A stretch of DNA of 7,152 bases from DATKDU01 sp035512595 (GTDB taxonomy: Bacteria > Planctomycetota > Planctomycetia > Pirellulales > Pirellulaceae). Below are positions 1-5,775 of this stretch, one piece after another; within the stretch, counting starts at the first letter, position 1, and the number at the start of each line of letters is the position of its first letter. The stretch spans positions 1 through 7,152 of the forward strand of contig DATKDU010000450.1 of NCBI GenBank assembly GCA_035512595.1, read 5' to 3'. Both the position numbers and the translations under genes were made by a program. The notes beneath the pieces were generated by a model, which was not told the origin of the DNA, made no database searches, and worked only from the letters and a program-made list of their open reading frames with translations.

Positions 1-1
1 C

Positions 2-349
2 AACCAGGGCCAGGCACACTGGGACAATTTTCTGTTCGTGCGCAAGTACCTGGCGGGGCAACCGCGGCCGATGAATACCACCAAGACCTACGGGGCGACC
101 GGAAACAAGTTCGGTCACACCGACCAGGACGGCATCGAGCGGTTCTGGCGGCACTTGCTGGCCGGCGCCGTCTCCCTCCGTTTTCACCGGCCTGACTCCG
201 GGCTAGGTCTGAGCGACAAGGCGGTTGCTTGCATCCGAGCGGCGCGGAAGCTGGAGGTCCTTCGTCGACACCCTACCCATCTGCCCCGAGACCAAAGCGA
301 CCCTCGTCGCGCTCAAGGCCGATCCGGGGTTGATCCTGCGCCGTATTGA
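2..349 (+). pseudogene. C-terminal fragment of an apiosidase-like (DUF4038-type) glycoside hydrolase
   Basis: The frame is open from the left edge and contains NQGQAHWDNF, then RPMNTTKTYGATGNKFG, DGIERFWRHLLAGAVSLRFH and GLSDKAVACIRAARKLE. From memory, this order matches the C-terminal part of the catalytic region of apiosidase-like/DUF4038 putative glycoside hydrolases, which are common in planctomycetes. Those enzymes are thought to act on plant or algal polysaccharide side chains, usually after secretion. Family resemblance ends near position 253. The remaining 30 or so codons (Arg/Pro/His-rich, ending in a TGA stop at 347-349) look like out-of-frame sequence, and the usual C-terminal beta domain is missing. 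The gene therefore seems to be broken by a frameshift or a rearrangement junction. The N-terminus lies outside the window. The family call is fairly secure, the substrate is unknown, and the truncation is inferred from recalled family length. Confidence 0.6.
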
Positions 350-874
350 GTCTCGCGATGAAAGCGCTAGCGAAAGCGTGATGGAGTGGCAGCCATTGCA
401 CGGAGCTACGGGACGACGGCCTGGCGGTTCACAGGGCCGCAGCAGTCAGGCTGTTTCATGCAGCGCCGACGGTCCACTGGCGACTCGACCCTCTTCAAAA
501 AGCGGCGACGATGCGGCAATTGTAAGCGTAAAGATCAGCAGGGAAAGGAGTTCAGGCGTCCGCCAGCACCTGCGCCGATGTTCTTCGGAGACGGCGCCTC
601 GCTGCATTTAGTCGGTCCCGATGCAATTTCTCCCCGCCGTGAGTACAAGGAGTAAATCCATGCGTTTGGGTCTATGCCGCCGTCGGTCGCCGACCTCGCA
701 TCGGGGTGCAAGGGGGCAAGTCGCGTGCCGACCAGGAAGATGGCGGTCAGTGGTTGTGACGGCATTCGGGTAGCGGTAAGCCAGCGAATGCCGTCCGCTG
801 AGATTCCACCCAGGATGGATGACGGTTCATTGGGGTTCCGTCGTCCCGCCCGCCCACTCCCAGACCGTATTACC
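254..874. other. Stretch without a supported gene, probably decayed sequence
   Basis: Several overlapping frames stay open here on both strands because GC content is high, but none reads like a conserved protein. Compositions are Arg/Ser/Pro-rich with no recognisable motif. Two local signals stand out. In the third forward frame, about 249-330 encodes SWRSFVDTLPICPETKA and the following residues. This is protein-like and resembles the extreme C-terminus of the E. coli-type adenylosuccinate lyase (PurB), a weak resemblance recalled from memory. At 647-652 there is an AAGGAG seven bases before an ATG at 660, but that frame closes after 37 Arg-rich codons at 773. The region may be a patchwork of gene ends joined by deletions. 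Confidence 0.4.
660..773 (+). CDS. Tiny ORF with a good ribosome binding site, probably not a functional gene
   Basis: A near-ideal Shine-Dalgarno, AAGGAG at 647-652, lies seven bases before the ATG. The 37-residue product (MRLGLCRRRSPTSHRGARG and onward) is Arg-rich, with no signal peptide, membrane span or known motif. It could be the surviving 5' end of a gene whose frame was lost, or chance. The next coding feature, the KOW-domain ORF, lies downstream in a different frame. The strong initiation signal is the only reason to record this ORF. Confidence 0.15.
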   Translation: MRLGLCRRRSPTSHRGARGQVACRPGRWRSVVVTAFG

Positions 875-1120
875 ATGCGCCTTCCCACCGAATCGCTTCT
901 TGCCGATCCCCCGACGCCTTCCTTCCAATCCTCCCTTGTCGCTCCATTGGCCGACTTGCGTAATGGAGACCGCATTCGCATCACGCAGGGGCCATTCCGC
1001 GGCCAGTTTGGGTGTTTATGCGAGGTTGACGATCTGCTTTGCCTGGGTCGGTTAACGGAAATGTCGGACGGCACGTACGTCCGCATCCCGACCGATCAAG
1101 TCGTCGCAGTGGAAGACTGA
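875..1120 (+). CDS. Small KOW-domain (NusG C-terminal-like) protein
   Basis: This encodes 81 residues from the ATG at 875. Residues about 27-80 contain LRNGDRIRITQGPFRGQFG, a beta-rich middle, and end with YVRIPTDQVVAVED. The pattern of G-D-x-[IV]-x-[IV] followed by GPF-x-G-x-x-G is the classic KOW signature of NusG, Spt5 and some ribosomal proteins. In NusG this small SH3-like barrel binds ribosomal protein S10 or Rho, but no NusG N-terminal domain is present here. The same frame is open back to an ATG at 674, giving 148 residues, but the extra N-terminus is low-complexity and Arg/Pro-rich. No clear Shine-Dalgarno precedes 875, so the start is uncertain. The ORF converges on the minus-strand gene that ends 12 bp downstream. 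It may be a free-standing regulatory barrel, or the surviving end of a larger RfaH/NusG-like gene. Confidence 0.55.
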   Translation: MRLPTESLLADPPTPSFQSSLVAPLADLRNGDRIRITQGPFRGQFGCLCEVDDLLCLGRLTEMSDGTYVRIPTDQVVAVED

Positions 1121-1132
1121 AAGCGGTTCTTC

Positions 1133-1393
1133 CTACGACGGGCAATGGTTTTGATCCAGATAGACGATGGCGTCGCAGCCGTAGGTCGCGTCTGGCGTCA
1201 TCCTTCCGCTCCATTCGCCTTCGCGCAGTAAGTGTTCCGCCCCTGCCGATTTTGGATCGTCGATCTTGATGCAGCGGCAGTTCCCCAGCGCCGAATCAAC
1301 GAAGTAGGCGGCGCTGCCGCGCAGGACGCGCGGCTCCCCTTGAATGGCCACCACGACGGCCACGGCCTTCTGATCGCACTCTTGCAGGGTCAT
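1133..1393 (-). CDS. Conserved-looking 86-residue hypothetical protein
   Basis: Translation on the minus strand gives a balanced soluble protein: MTLQECDQKAVAVVVAIQGE, then PRVLRGSAAYFVDSALGN, a Cys pair in NCRCIKI, an acidic linker, HLLREGEWSGRMTPD and GCDAIVYLDQNH. The alternation of hydrophobic strands with turns suggests a small beta-rich fold. There is no signal peptide or transmembrane segment. The ATG at 1393 is preferred over an upstream GTG at 1411 because GGGAGG sits about ten bases before it, inside the longer reading frame. The gene converges on the KOW ORF. Its upstream side is pressed against the truncated PEP-CTERM fragment, which reads divergently. Four cysteines (residues 6, 39, 41 and 73, plus one near the C-terminus) could be structural. 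I do not recognise the family with certainty. Confidence 0.6.
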   Translation of the reverse strand: MTLQECDQKAVAVVVAIQGEPRVLRGSAAYFVDSALGNCRCIKIDDPKSAGAEHLLREGEWSGRMTPDATYGCDAIVYLDQNHCPS

Positions 1394-1411
1394 CGACCCA
1401 TTCCCTCCCAC

Positions 1412-1732
1412 GGCGGCACGTTAGGTGGTTCCGCAGGCTCTACTGCGACGGCCGAATTGTATCTTGACAACGCGAATCTGGGTGCCACCACCAACCTAGT
1501 TGGCTCCCTCGGCCCCTTTACCGGCACGTTTTCTGGAACGGAATCGTTCGATGCTTCCGTTCGTTCAGCGGACTCGCTTACTCAGCGTCTTACACTTGTA
1601 GCGACGGGCGAGCTCACCTATAGCGGGGACTTCTCCGTGACACCTACTCCCGAGTCCGCGACCCTCGCCATCTGGGGCCTTGGTGCCGTGGGAGTGCTGG
1701 TCGCTGGCCGCTTCCGCCGCAAGCTGGTGTAA
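1412..1732 (+). pseudogene. 3' fragment of a PEP-CTERM-type exported protein
   Basis: The last 30 or so residues form a tripartite sorting tail: a PTPES variant of the PEP motif, a hydrophobic span (LAIWGLGAVGVLVAG) and a basic end (RFRRKLV). Such tails direct exported proteins to exosortase-dependent anchoring or release. Before it is a Thr/Ser/Gly-rich beta-type segment (ATAELYLDNANLG, then TYSGDFSVTPTPES) typical of PEP-CTERM extracellular domains. No signal peptide or start codon belongs to this frame. Upstream, the frame runs open to 1232, but that part is the antisense shadow of the 86-residue gene. The 5' portion is therefore missing and the join lies close to 1411. A strong hairpin terminator follows the stop by about 14 bases, as expected for the original gene. 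It is probably not expressed as an exported protein. Confidence 0.6.
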
Positions 1733-1745
1733 GTAAATCAGCCAC

Positions 1746-1793
1746 AAAACGAAATCCCTGAGGGGCGGCCATTGGCCGCCCCTATTTTCGTTT
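1746..1793. terminator. Symmetric, likely bidirectional intrinsic terminator
   Basis: A perfect 10-bp GC-rich stem, AGGGGCGGCC at 1761-1770 and GGCCGCCCCT at 1774-1783, closes an ATT loop. It is followed by ATTTTCGTTT and preceded by the nearly complementary AAAACGAAAT, so T-rich tails exist on both strands. It lies just after the PEP-CTERM stop at 1732 on the plus strand. It also lies at the end of a decayed minus-strand gene whose stop is at 1782-1784, so it could have served both. Confidence 0.8.
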
Positions 1794-2201
1794 CTTGTGC
1801 CGCGCCAGCGTCTTCTTCAGCAGGCCGGCCCAAAGCAGGCAAGGATGTTGCCACCACTCGATCTTGCTTGTGGCGCCGGACCGGGCGGATCTCAGCTCGC
1901 CCCTTGGTGACCCGGACAATCCATTCCAGCCCCTGGGTCAATGGATATACCGCTTCCAGAACGGGGCCGGATCGGCGGCTGCGCCCAAATGCCATTTCGC
2001 CCCACCTATCGGAGGGCGTAAATCCAGCGATAAGGCCACTCAATACACCGTCGCCGGCGGGCCCGGTGCGAGCCTGAGCGGGCATCTGACCTTGCTGAAC
2101 AGCAGCTTGCGGCGCAGCGATTTGGGCATATCGTCGTCGGAATAACGGCAGGTGAACCAAGTGTCCAGTTCGCGGAAAACCGTCAGTCGGTCGTAATTCA
2201 C
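1782..2201 (-). pseudogene. Decayed minus-strand gene of unknown family
   Basis: Two protein-like segments lie in one minus-strand frame. The upstream segment reads VNYDRLTVFRELDTWFTCR and then SDDDMPKSLRRKLLF. The downstream end reads SKIEWWQHPCLLWAGLLKK followed by a basic tail and a stop inside the terminator stem. Between them the frame is interrupted by stops, one at 2040-2042 and another further down. A neighbouring minus-strand frame is open there and contains LEWIVRVTKGRAEI, which suggests compensating frameshifts. A GTG at 2201 is the most natural surviving start, and a TAG upstream closes the frame near 2274. The basic tail and Trp-rich end are compatible with a nucleic-acid-binding or transposition-related protein, but I cannot name a family. 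The gene being real is an inference from composition and from the terminator at its end. Confidence 0.35.
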
Positions 2202-2418
2202 TCGGTCTTCAACGACTCCAGGCGTCGAACCTCCCGAGCGCGATAAGCCCGCAATAGAAAAGAAGTTAGGGTCCTAGGTTGCCAGGTCGCATGATTCAGA
2301 GACCAAGGCTTATCAGCGCTGGCGGTGGAAATATGCGGCAATAAAAGTGCTAGCTTACCGCTGCGCCAGGCCAAAAATGATCTGGGCAACATGACTATCG
2401 CCCGGTCAGGACCAACGC
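2202..2418. promoter_or_regulatory. Leader region of the four-gene operon
   Basis: No gene is supported here. The region is noticeably more AT-rich than its surroundings around 2330-2400, as expected for a promoter, but I could not assign -35 and -10 boxes with confidence. CAGGA near 2406-2410 lies about eight bases before the ATG at 2419 and is the likely ribosome binding site. An out-of-frame ATG at 2391 opens a 28-codon frame ending at 2477 that overlaps the operon start. It could be a leader peptide or chance. Confidence 0.3.
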
Positions 2419-3402
2419 ATGGATGTGTCATCTTTCCAGCGGTCAAATGCGCCATCGTTGGCCGCCGAATCAGGTAAGCGCCGCACTTTTGTCCCTCCGC
2501 CGTCGCGGCCCACCGCTGCTGCGCCGACAGCGAGCGTGCCTCCTGGGCACCCCGAGGACATGTCGTGGTGGCAGCATCTGCGGTTTGCCTATGGGCCTGG
2601 CTGGCGCATGGCGCAGGCGGTGCAGCTGGCCGCTGAGCGGACGTCCAGCTACCGCGACCCGCTGATTCTTGCGGCCGCGAAGTATCTGGAACACGAGCAT
2701 GATCCACAGTGGCTCCGCCTCCGAGCGCGATGGCAACCGGCGCTGGTCGGCGCCATGGCCCTGCAGCGCGACCAGAAGCTGAGCGAGCTGGCATATCTCA
2801 TGATCCTCGGGAACCTGCCGCGCCCGGAAATCTGCCAGCGGCTGGGGATCGAACTGCCGGTGCTGGATATGTGGGTGGCGTTGTTTTGCGACCTGGAGGA
2901 CCGTCGCAAGGCAACCGACTGGATCGATTGCCGCTTGATCGCCCCGGTAGAACGCCAGGGCAACGCCGAGCTCGGGTTCCAGCTCCGCAGGGCCCTGTAC
3001 TGCGGGCCGGTGGTGACCCGCTCGATGCTCAACATGGATGCGGACATCATCCGGGCCGCCGCTGGCCAGCCGATGGACCGCTTCGATGCGACCGTCCAAA
3101 AGCTCTTTATGCTGGCGGAGGTCGCGATTGCCGACTCGTGGAGAACGCCCCAAGGAGCGATGCGGCTCATCGCTTTGGCGGTGCGGCTGATCATCGCGCA
3201 GCCCCAGATCGACCTGGCGATAGCCCAGCGCAAGGATCTCGAGACCCAAGGCGAACAGCGCGAGCAGCAGCTGGCCGATTTGCGTCGCCAACTCGATGCT
3301 GCCCAGGCAGAGTTGGCCGAGTTGCGAGCTACCACCAGTAAGGATAATCCCACCGCTGCCAGCGACGTCCAGAGTCCCTGCCCGCCGGCTCGTGCCGCCT
3401 GA
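2419..3402 (+). CDS. Operon gene 1: 327-residue protein with possible HTH and C-terminal coiled coil
   Basis: The start at ATG 2419 is supported by CAGGA about eight bases upstream. Residues 1-45 are Pro/Ala/Ser-rich and probably disordered. Residues 48-265 are a compact, mostly helical core with aromatic landmarks (MSWWQHLRFAYGPGW, AAKYLEHEHDPQWLR). Within it, about residues 121-163 (LAYLMILGNLPRPEICQRLG and following) fit a helix-turn-helix spacing, and the xEICQRLGI stretch looks like a recognition turn. Residues about 266-303 are heptad-like and rich in Gln, Glu, Leu and Arg (EQREQQLADLRRQLDAAQAE), predicting a coiled coil for self- or partner-association. The tail is again Pro/Ala-rich. 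There is no signal peptide or membrane span, so it is cytoplasmic. It leads three closely spaced genes. A DNA-binding or scaffold role is plausible but inferred, and I cannot assign a named family. Confidence 0.8.
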   Translation: MDVSSFQRSNAPSLAAESGKRRTFVPPPSRPTAAAPTASVPPGHPEDMSWWQHLRFAYGPGWRMAQAVQLAAERTSSYRDPLILAAAKYLEHEHDPQWLRLRARWQPALVGAMALQRDQKLSELAYLMILGNLPRPEICQRLGIELPVLDMWVALFCDLEDRRKATDWIDCRLIAPVERQGNAELGFQLRRALYCGPVVTRSMLNMDADIIRAAAGQPMDRFDATVQKLFMLAEVAIADSWRTPQGAMRLIALAVRLIIAQPQIDLAIAQRKDLETQGEQREQQLADLRRQLDAAQAELAELRATTSKDNPTAASDVQSPCPPARAA

Positions 3403-3414
3403 CGCGAGGTTCAT

Positions 3415-3771
3415 ATGCCCGCCCCTTCCACGACCGATCGCTCGACCAGCAAGGCATCGCCCCCGCGAGATACGCTGGTGGCCGCGGTCCAGAACCTCCG
3501 CGGGCTGGCGGGCGATCGACTGCGATCTTCGGAGCTCCAGCGCGCACGCCAACGGTTAAGTGGTCTTATGTATCGTCGACTGGTGGAGCCGCTGTGGCGG
3601 CAGGTCGATGCGGAGCCAGACCTTGCCAAACGCATGCTGCGGTTCTTGCTCGCATCGCATACCGAGGACTACGTACGGCTCACAGTCGAACCTGAGCCCA
3701 AGCCAGATCCCGGAACTGGCACGCCTTGGTCCGACCGGCTCGCGCAGCGGCTGAAACTGGCTACACATTGA
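3415..3771 (+). CDS. Operon gene 2: 118-residue helical hypothetical protein
   Basis: It starts 12 bp after the stop of gene 1, with GAGG at 3406-3409 placed five bases before the ATG. Residues 1-17 are a polar Ser/Thr/Pro tail. About residues 18-90 are amphipathic helices rich in Arg and Leu (DTLVAAVQNLRGLAGDRLRS, QRARQRLSGLMYRRLVEPLW, AKRMLRFLLASHTEDYVRL). A Pro/Glu linker (EPEPKPDPGTGTPW) and a short basic helix follow. It is cytoplasmic by absence of export signals. The small, basic and helical character fits a nucleic-acid- or partner-binding adaptor, but no diagnostic motif is visible. Tight spacing predicts co-transcription and coupled expression with gene 1. Confidence 0.75.
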   Translation: MPAPSTTDRSTSKASPPRDTLVAAVQNLRGLAGDRLRSSELQRARQRLSGLMYRRLVEPLWRQVDAEPDLAKRMLRFLLASHTEDYVRLTVEPEPKPDPGTGTPWSDRLAQRLKLATH

Positions 3772-3791
3772 GGCGATTTTGAAGGATCTCG

Positions 3792-4235
3792 ATGAAGATG
3801 AATTCAACTTTTGACCAATTCGAGCTGCCGCTCAGCCCGGCGCACTTGGAGGTGCTGGCCAGGGCCGGCGCCGTCGTGCAGGAGCGCCACCGCACAGGTG
3901 TACGCTACCGACTTCGCTTCCGCGCTGGTGGCCGGCAGATTGCCATCAGCCTGGGTGCCGATCCCCAGTTCGCGGAACAAGTTCGCAGCGCACTTGCGAA
4001 ACATCAGGCCCCGCATCGTGCCGAGCGCCAGTTCCAGGCCGCCATCGCTGCCGCCCGAGAAATCAGACGCCGCTTCAAGGCGCGGCTGCAGGCAGTGGTC
4101 GAACCCCTGGGACTACGCTGGCACGGCCGAACGCTGCGCCGTCCCCGGTTAAAGACCACGCCCCCGCCACTGGTACCTCCTGAGTCACCTGTCAGTCCGT
4201 CTCGCCCCCTTTCGCGAAGGAGTATGTCACCATGA
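3792..4235 (+). CDS. Operon gene 3: 147-residue basic protein with an integrase-arm/AP2-like beta segment
   Basis: It starts 20 bp after gene 2. GAAGGA at 3781-3786 sits five bases before the ATG, and a second ATG two codons later is a possible alternative. About residues 34-70 read RTGVRYRLRFRAGGRQIAIS, then LGADPQFAEQVRSALAKHQ. Two or three short strands are followed by a helix, the arrangement seen in arm-binding domains of tyrosine recombinases and in DUF6788-like or AP2-like small DNA-binding modules. About residues 75-102 form a long basic helix (FQAAIAAAREIRRRFKARLQ), and the tail is Pro/Arg-rich. No catalytic recombinase residues are present. DNA or RNA binding is an inference from fold-level resemblance and positive charge. 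Its TGA overlaps the ATG of gene 4. Confidence 0.75.
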   Translation: MKMNSTFDQFELPLSPAHLEVLARAGAVVQERHRTGVRYRLRFRAGGRQIAISLGADPQFAEQVRSALAKHQAPHRAERQFQAAIAAAREIRRRFKARLQAVVEPLGLRWHGRTLRRPRLKTTPPPLVPPESPVSPSRPLSRRSMSP

Positions 4236-4723
4236 CCCAGCCCCACACCCCACTGCCTCCTGGGCCTCGCCCGCCGGCGTCAGGCCAGCCTGTCAAACGG
4301 CCCCCGCCGCCGGCGACCGGGTCCAACGGTGCAGCTGCCGCCCAGAAAACACCGCCTGCCGCTCCACAAGCGAGTACCTCACCCCCTGCCGCCGGAGAAG
4401 CCCCGAATTGGGTGGAGCAGCTTACGAATCAGGCCGCCCAGCGCCACGATCCGATCGCCGGCCTGCTCGCGACCGTCCTGTCCGACATGCAAGATGCGGT
4501 CACTTGCATTGGAGACAGCGCCAACAAAGTCCGCGGCAACCTCGAAGGAAAGCCCCACGACGAGTTCAGGCTGAGTTGTGCGGCTGCCAGGGAGAAGACC
4601 GGAATCTGGAAACATGAGTTCCAGGTTTTGAAGCTGCTCGACACGGTTCAGCAGCGCAGTCGCGAACCGCTGCGTATGTACGGATCTGCTTGCCCGCCCG
4701 GTCGGTCTGAGCCGCCGGGCTAA
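4232..4723 (+). CDS. Operon gene 4: 163-residue protein with Pro/Ala-rich N-terminus and helical core
   Basis: The start overlaps the gene 3 stop as ATGA, a translational-coupling arrangement. AAGGAG at 4217-4222 lies nine bases upstream. Residues 1-58 are dominated by Pro, Ala, Thr and Ser and should be disordered. About residues 59-148 are mostly helical: WVEQLTNQAAQRHDPIAGLL, then SDMQDAVTCIGDSANKVRGN, EFRLSCAAAREKTGIWKHEF and QVLKLLDTVQQRS. The C-terminus is Gly/Pro-rich. There is no signal peptide, membrane span or catalytic motif. Low-complexity Pro/Ala tails also occur in gene 1, so both may tether partners flexibly. It is the last gene of the operon. A weak GC hairpin (4737-4753) follows about 14 bases after the stop, without a T-run. 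Function is unknown. Confidence 0.75.
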   Translation: MTQPHTPLPPGPRPPASGQPVKRPPPPATGSNGAAAAQKTPPAAPQASTSPPAAGEAPNWVEQLTNQAAQRHDPIAGLLATVLSDMQDAVTCIGDSANKVRGNLEGKPHDEFRLSCAAAREKTGIWKHEFQVLKLLDTVQQRSREPLRMYGSACPPGRSEPPG

Positions 4724-5123
4724 TAGCCGCCGTCGCGGGCCGCGGTCCGGCCCTCAGTGACCATGCTCCGGCAAGCGAAAAATACCCAAATCCTCACCCA
4801 AACTACCTTGGGTAGAGGAAGCACGTGCGCGTGCGGGCCAAGCGGAGCGGCTAAGGACGATCCTCAAGGACCAGTTGGAAGCCGTACAGTAACAGTGCCC
4901 TTTTGTGGCGGAGGCGAGGCCTTCCCAACGGGATCACGATCTCGGCGGAGAAGCACAGGGGGCGGATCGTTGTGCGCATTGAGTCGCCGCAGGAAGAGCG
5001 ATAGGCTGCTGGTCGGCGGGCCTCCTCTGCGGCTAGGCGCGCTTGACTGGCTCCCTGCTCGCCCCCCACGCTATCGCCGAGCGGCACGATCTTCAGGCGT
5101 GGCGGTTGGAGGCAAACCATGGC
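4724..5123. other. Intergenic stretch without a supported gene
   Basis: Frames are open on both strands, but their translations are Arg/Gly/Ser-rich with no domain. The start holds a 6-bp GC hairpin (4737-4742 with 4748-4753), which lacks a T-run and is at best a weak terminator for the operon. A second inverted repeat lies at 4783-4818. A short plus-strand segment at 4921-5004 (LPNGITISAEKHRGRIVVRI and following, then a TAG) is protein-like and may be a relic. I see no tRNA-like fold or transposon end. Confidence 0.4.
4783..4818. repeat. Inverted repeat with two competing stems
   Basis: TACCCAA at 4783-4789 and CCCAA at 4797-4801 can each pair with TTGGGTA at 4808-4814. The nearer pairing extends to CCTC-A-CCCAA with TTGGG-TA-GAGG (4792-4801 with 4808-4818) around a six-base loop. 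The result is two mutually exclusive hairpins. No T-run follows. A regulatory role is possible but unsupported by neighbouring genes. Confidence 0.3.
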
Positions 5124-5173
5124 TTGCCCAGTGTCGTCTTAGCCTATGGTTTGCGCAGGGAGGGCTCTGTGCC
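5124..5173 (+). repeat. 50-nt upstream element, copy 1
   Basis: This aligns without gaps to 5726-5775, with 37 of 50 positions identical by my count. Shared blocks are TTGC.CAG.GTCGTCT at the left end and GGGC.CTGTGCC at the right end. It lies about 58 bases before the start of the first secreted-protein gene copy, the same relative location as its partner before the second copy. It probably belongs to the duplicated unit and could hold the promoter or a 5' leader element. Confidence 0.6.
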
Positions 5174-5230
5174 CCGCTGCGACCCTGAAAACTGCGGGCC
5201 TGAGAACCACGACAAGAAAGGCCGTACAAG

Positions 5231-5686
5231 ATGAAAACGATCGTCAGCATCGTAGCTTTCGCTGTTCTGTTCGGAGTGGCCCCCAGGGCGTGCTTTGCAT
5301 TGTGGGACGTCTTGAGCGTGTCCAAGGAGGAGGCGAAAGAACTCGGCCTGCTAGTCTGAACGACGGCGGCCGGCCCCAACCACGTCAGCGTAGCGCTGGA
5401 GTTCAGGACCGAGGGCGCGTTCAAGGCATTCAGCCCTGGGGGCAAGTTTAAGGACCGCACCCTCGTGCAGTTGTGGATCGGCCAGGGAGACAACCCCCAC
5501 GTGACCGCGGCGCTCAAGGAGGACCGTTCCAAGGCGGGCCGCGTGGTCGTCGGTTTTACCGCCGACCGCGTCCAACTGGACCAGAGCAGCCTGCGGGTGA
5601 TGGTGCCGTTCCAAGACGGCGGAGCCGGCGGCACTGAATACCGGCTTCGGGTCAAGGACTTCGTGGAACTGAAGAAAGGCCGCTGA
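5231..5686 (+). pseudogene. Small secreted protein, copy 1, interrupted by an in-frame TGA
   Basis: An ATG at 5231, preceded by GAAAGG about ten bases upstream, opens a frame with a Sec signal peptide (MKTIVSIVAFAVLFGVAPRA, then CFA as cleavage site). Codon 43 (5357-5359) is TGA. The same frame then continues without further stops to the TGA at 5684. The downstream part is clearly homologous to copy 2: AAGP, then VALEFRTEGAFK, GRVVVGFTADRVQLDQSSLR and YRLRVKDFVELKKGR. Copy 2 has Asn at the TGA position, so this looks like a simple nonsense mutation. The mature domain would be about 128 residues, beta-rich, and presumably periplasmic or extracellular. I recall similar small exported planctomycete proteins of unknown function, but no named family. 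A peptide could also reinitiate at an internal ATG downstream. Confidence 0.7.
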
Positions 5687-5744
5687 CATGGCTTTGTCGT
5701 TCGGCGACGTGGGGGAAACCCGGAGTTGCTCAGCGTCGTCTCCG
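5684..5744 (+). repeat. 61-nt 3'-flank element, copy 1
   Basis: The segment begins at the TGA stop of gene copy 1. It matches 6232-6292, which begins at the ancestral stop of copy 2, at 57 of 61 positions without gaps. It contains GTCG-TTCGG-CGAC, a possible 4-bp hairpin; in the other copy the A-to-G change leaves a G-T wobble. Its 3' part (from 5726) is also the start of the 50-nt upstream element of the next gene. Confidence 0.75.
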
Positions 5745-5775
5745 TATTGGGTTGACGCACGAAGGGCGCTGTGCC
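5726..5775 (+). repeat. 50-nt upstream element, copy 2
   Basis: This is the ungapped partner of 5124-5173 (37/50 identical), located about 38 bases before the ATG of the second gene copy. The left 19 bases overlap the 3'-flank repeat. A third, truncated occurrence of that left end (CTTGCTCGGCGTCGTCTCCG) is found at about 6273-6292 after gene copy 2, so the junction sequence occurs three times. Confidence 0.6.

Noticed and set aside
535..1086. Long minus-strand open frame of 183 codons
   Set aside because: Its translation is Arg/Ser/Pro-rich without motifs and it overlaps the KOW ORF antisense. It is explained by high GC content.
1795..2145. Plus-strand 116-codon open frame after the terminator
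   Set aside because: It has no ribosome binding site, its composition is unlike a protein, and the minus strand carries more protein-like segments at both ends.
2470..3552. Long minus-strand open frames antisense to operon genes 1 and 2
   Set aside because: They mirror the plus-strand codon bias of real genes, give His/Arg/Gln-rich translations and have no ribosome binding site or domain.
4921..5004. Segment LPNGITISAEKHRGRIVVRI and following as a CsrA-like remnant
   Set aside because: The ITI...G...IE.P pattern is superficially similar, but the spacing is off by one and the N-terminal CsrA strand and start are absent.
5357..5359. In-frame TGA in the secreted protein considered as a selenocysteine codon
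   Set aside because: The paralogue has Asn at this position rather than Cys, no redox motif surrounds it, and I saw no SECIS-like hairpin directly downstream. A nonsense mutation is simpler.
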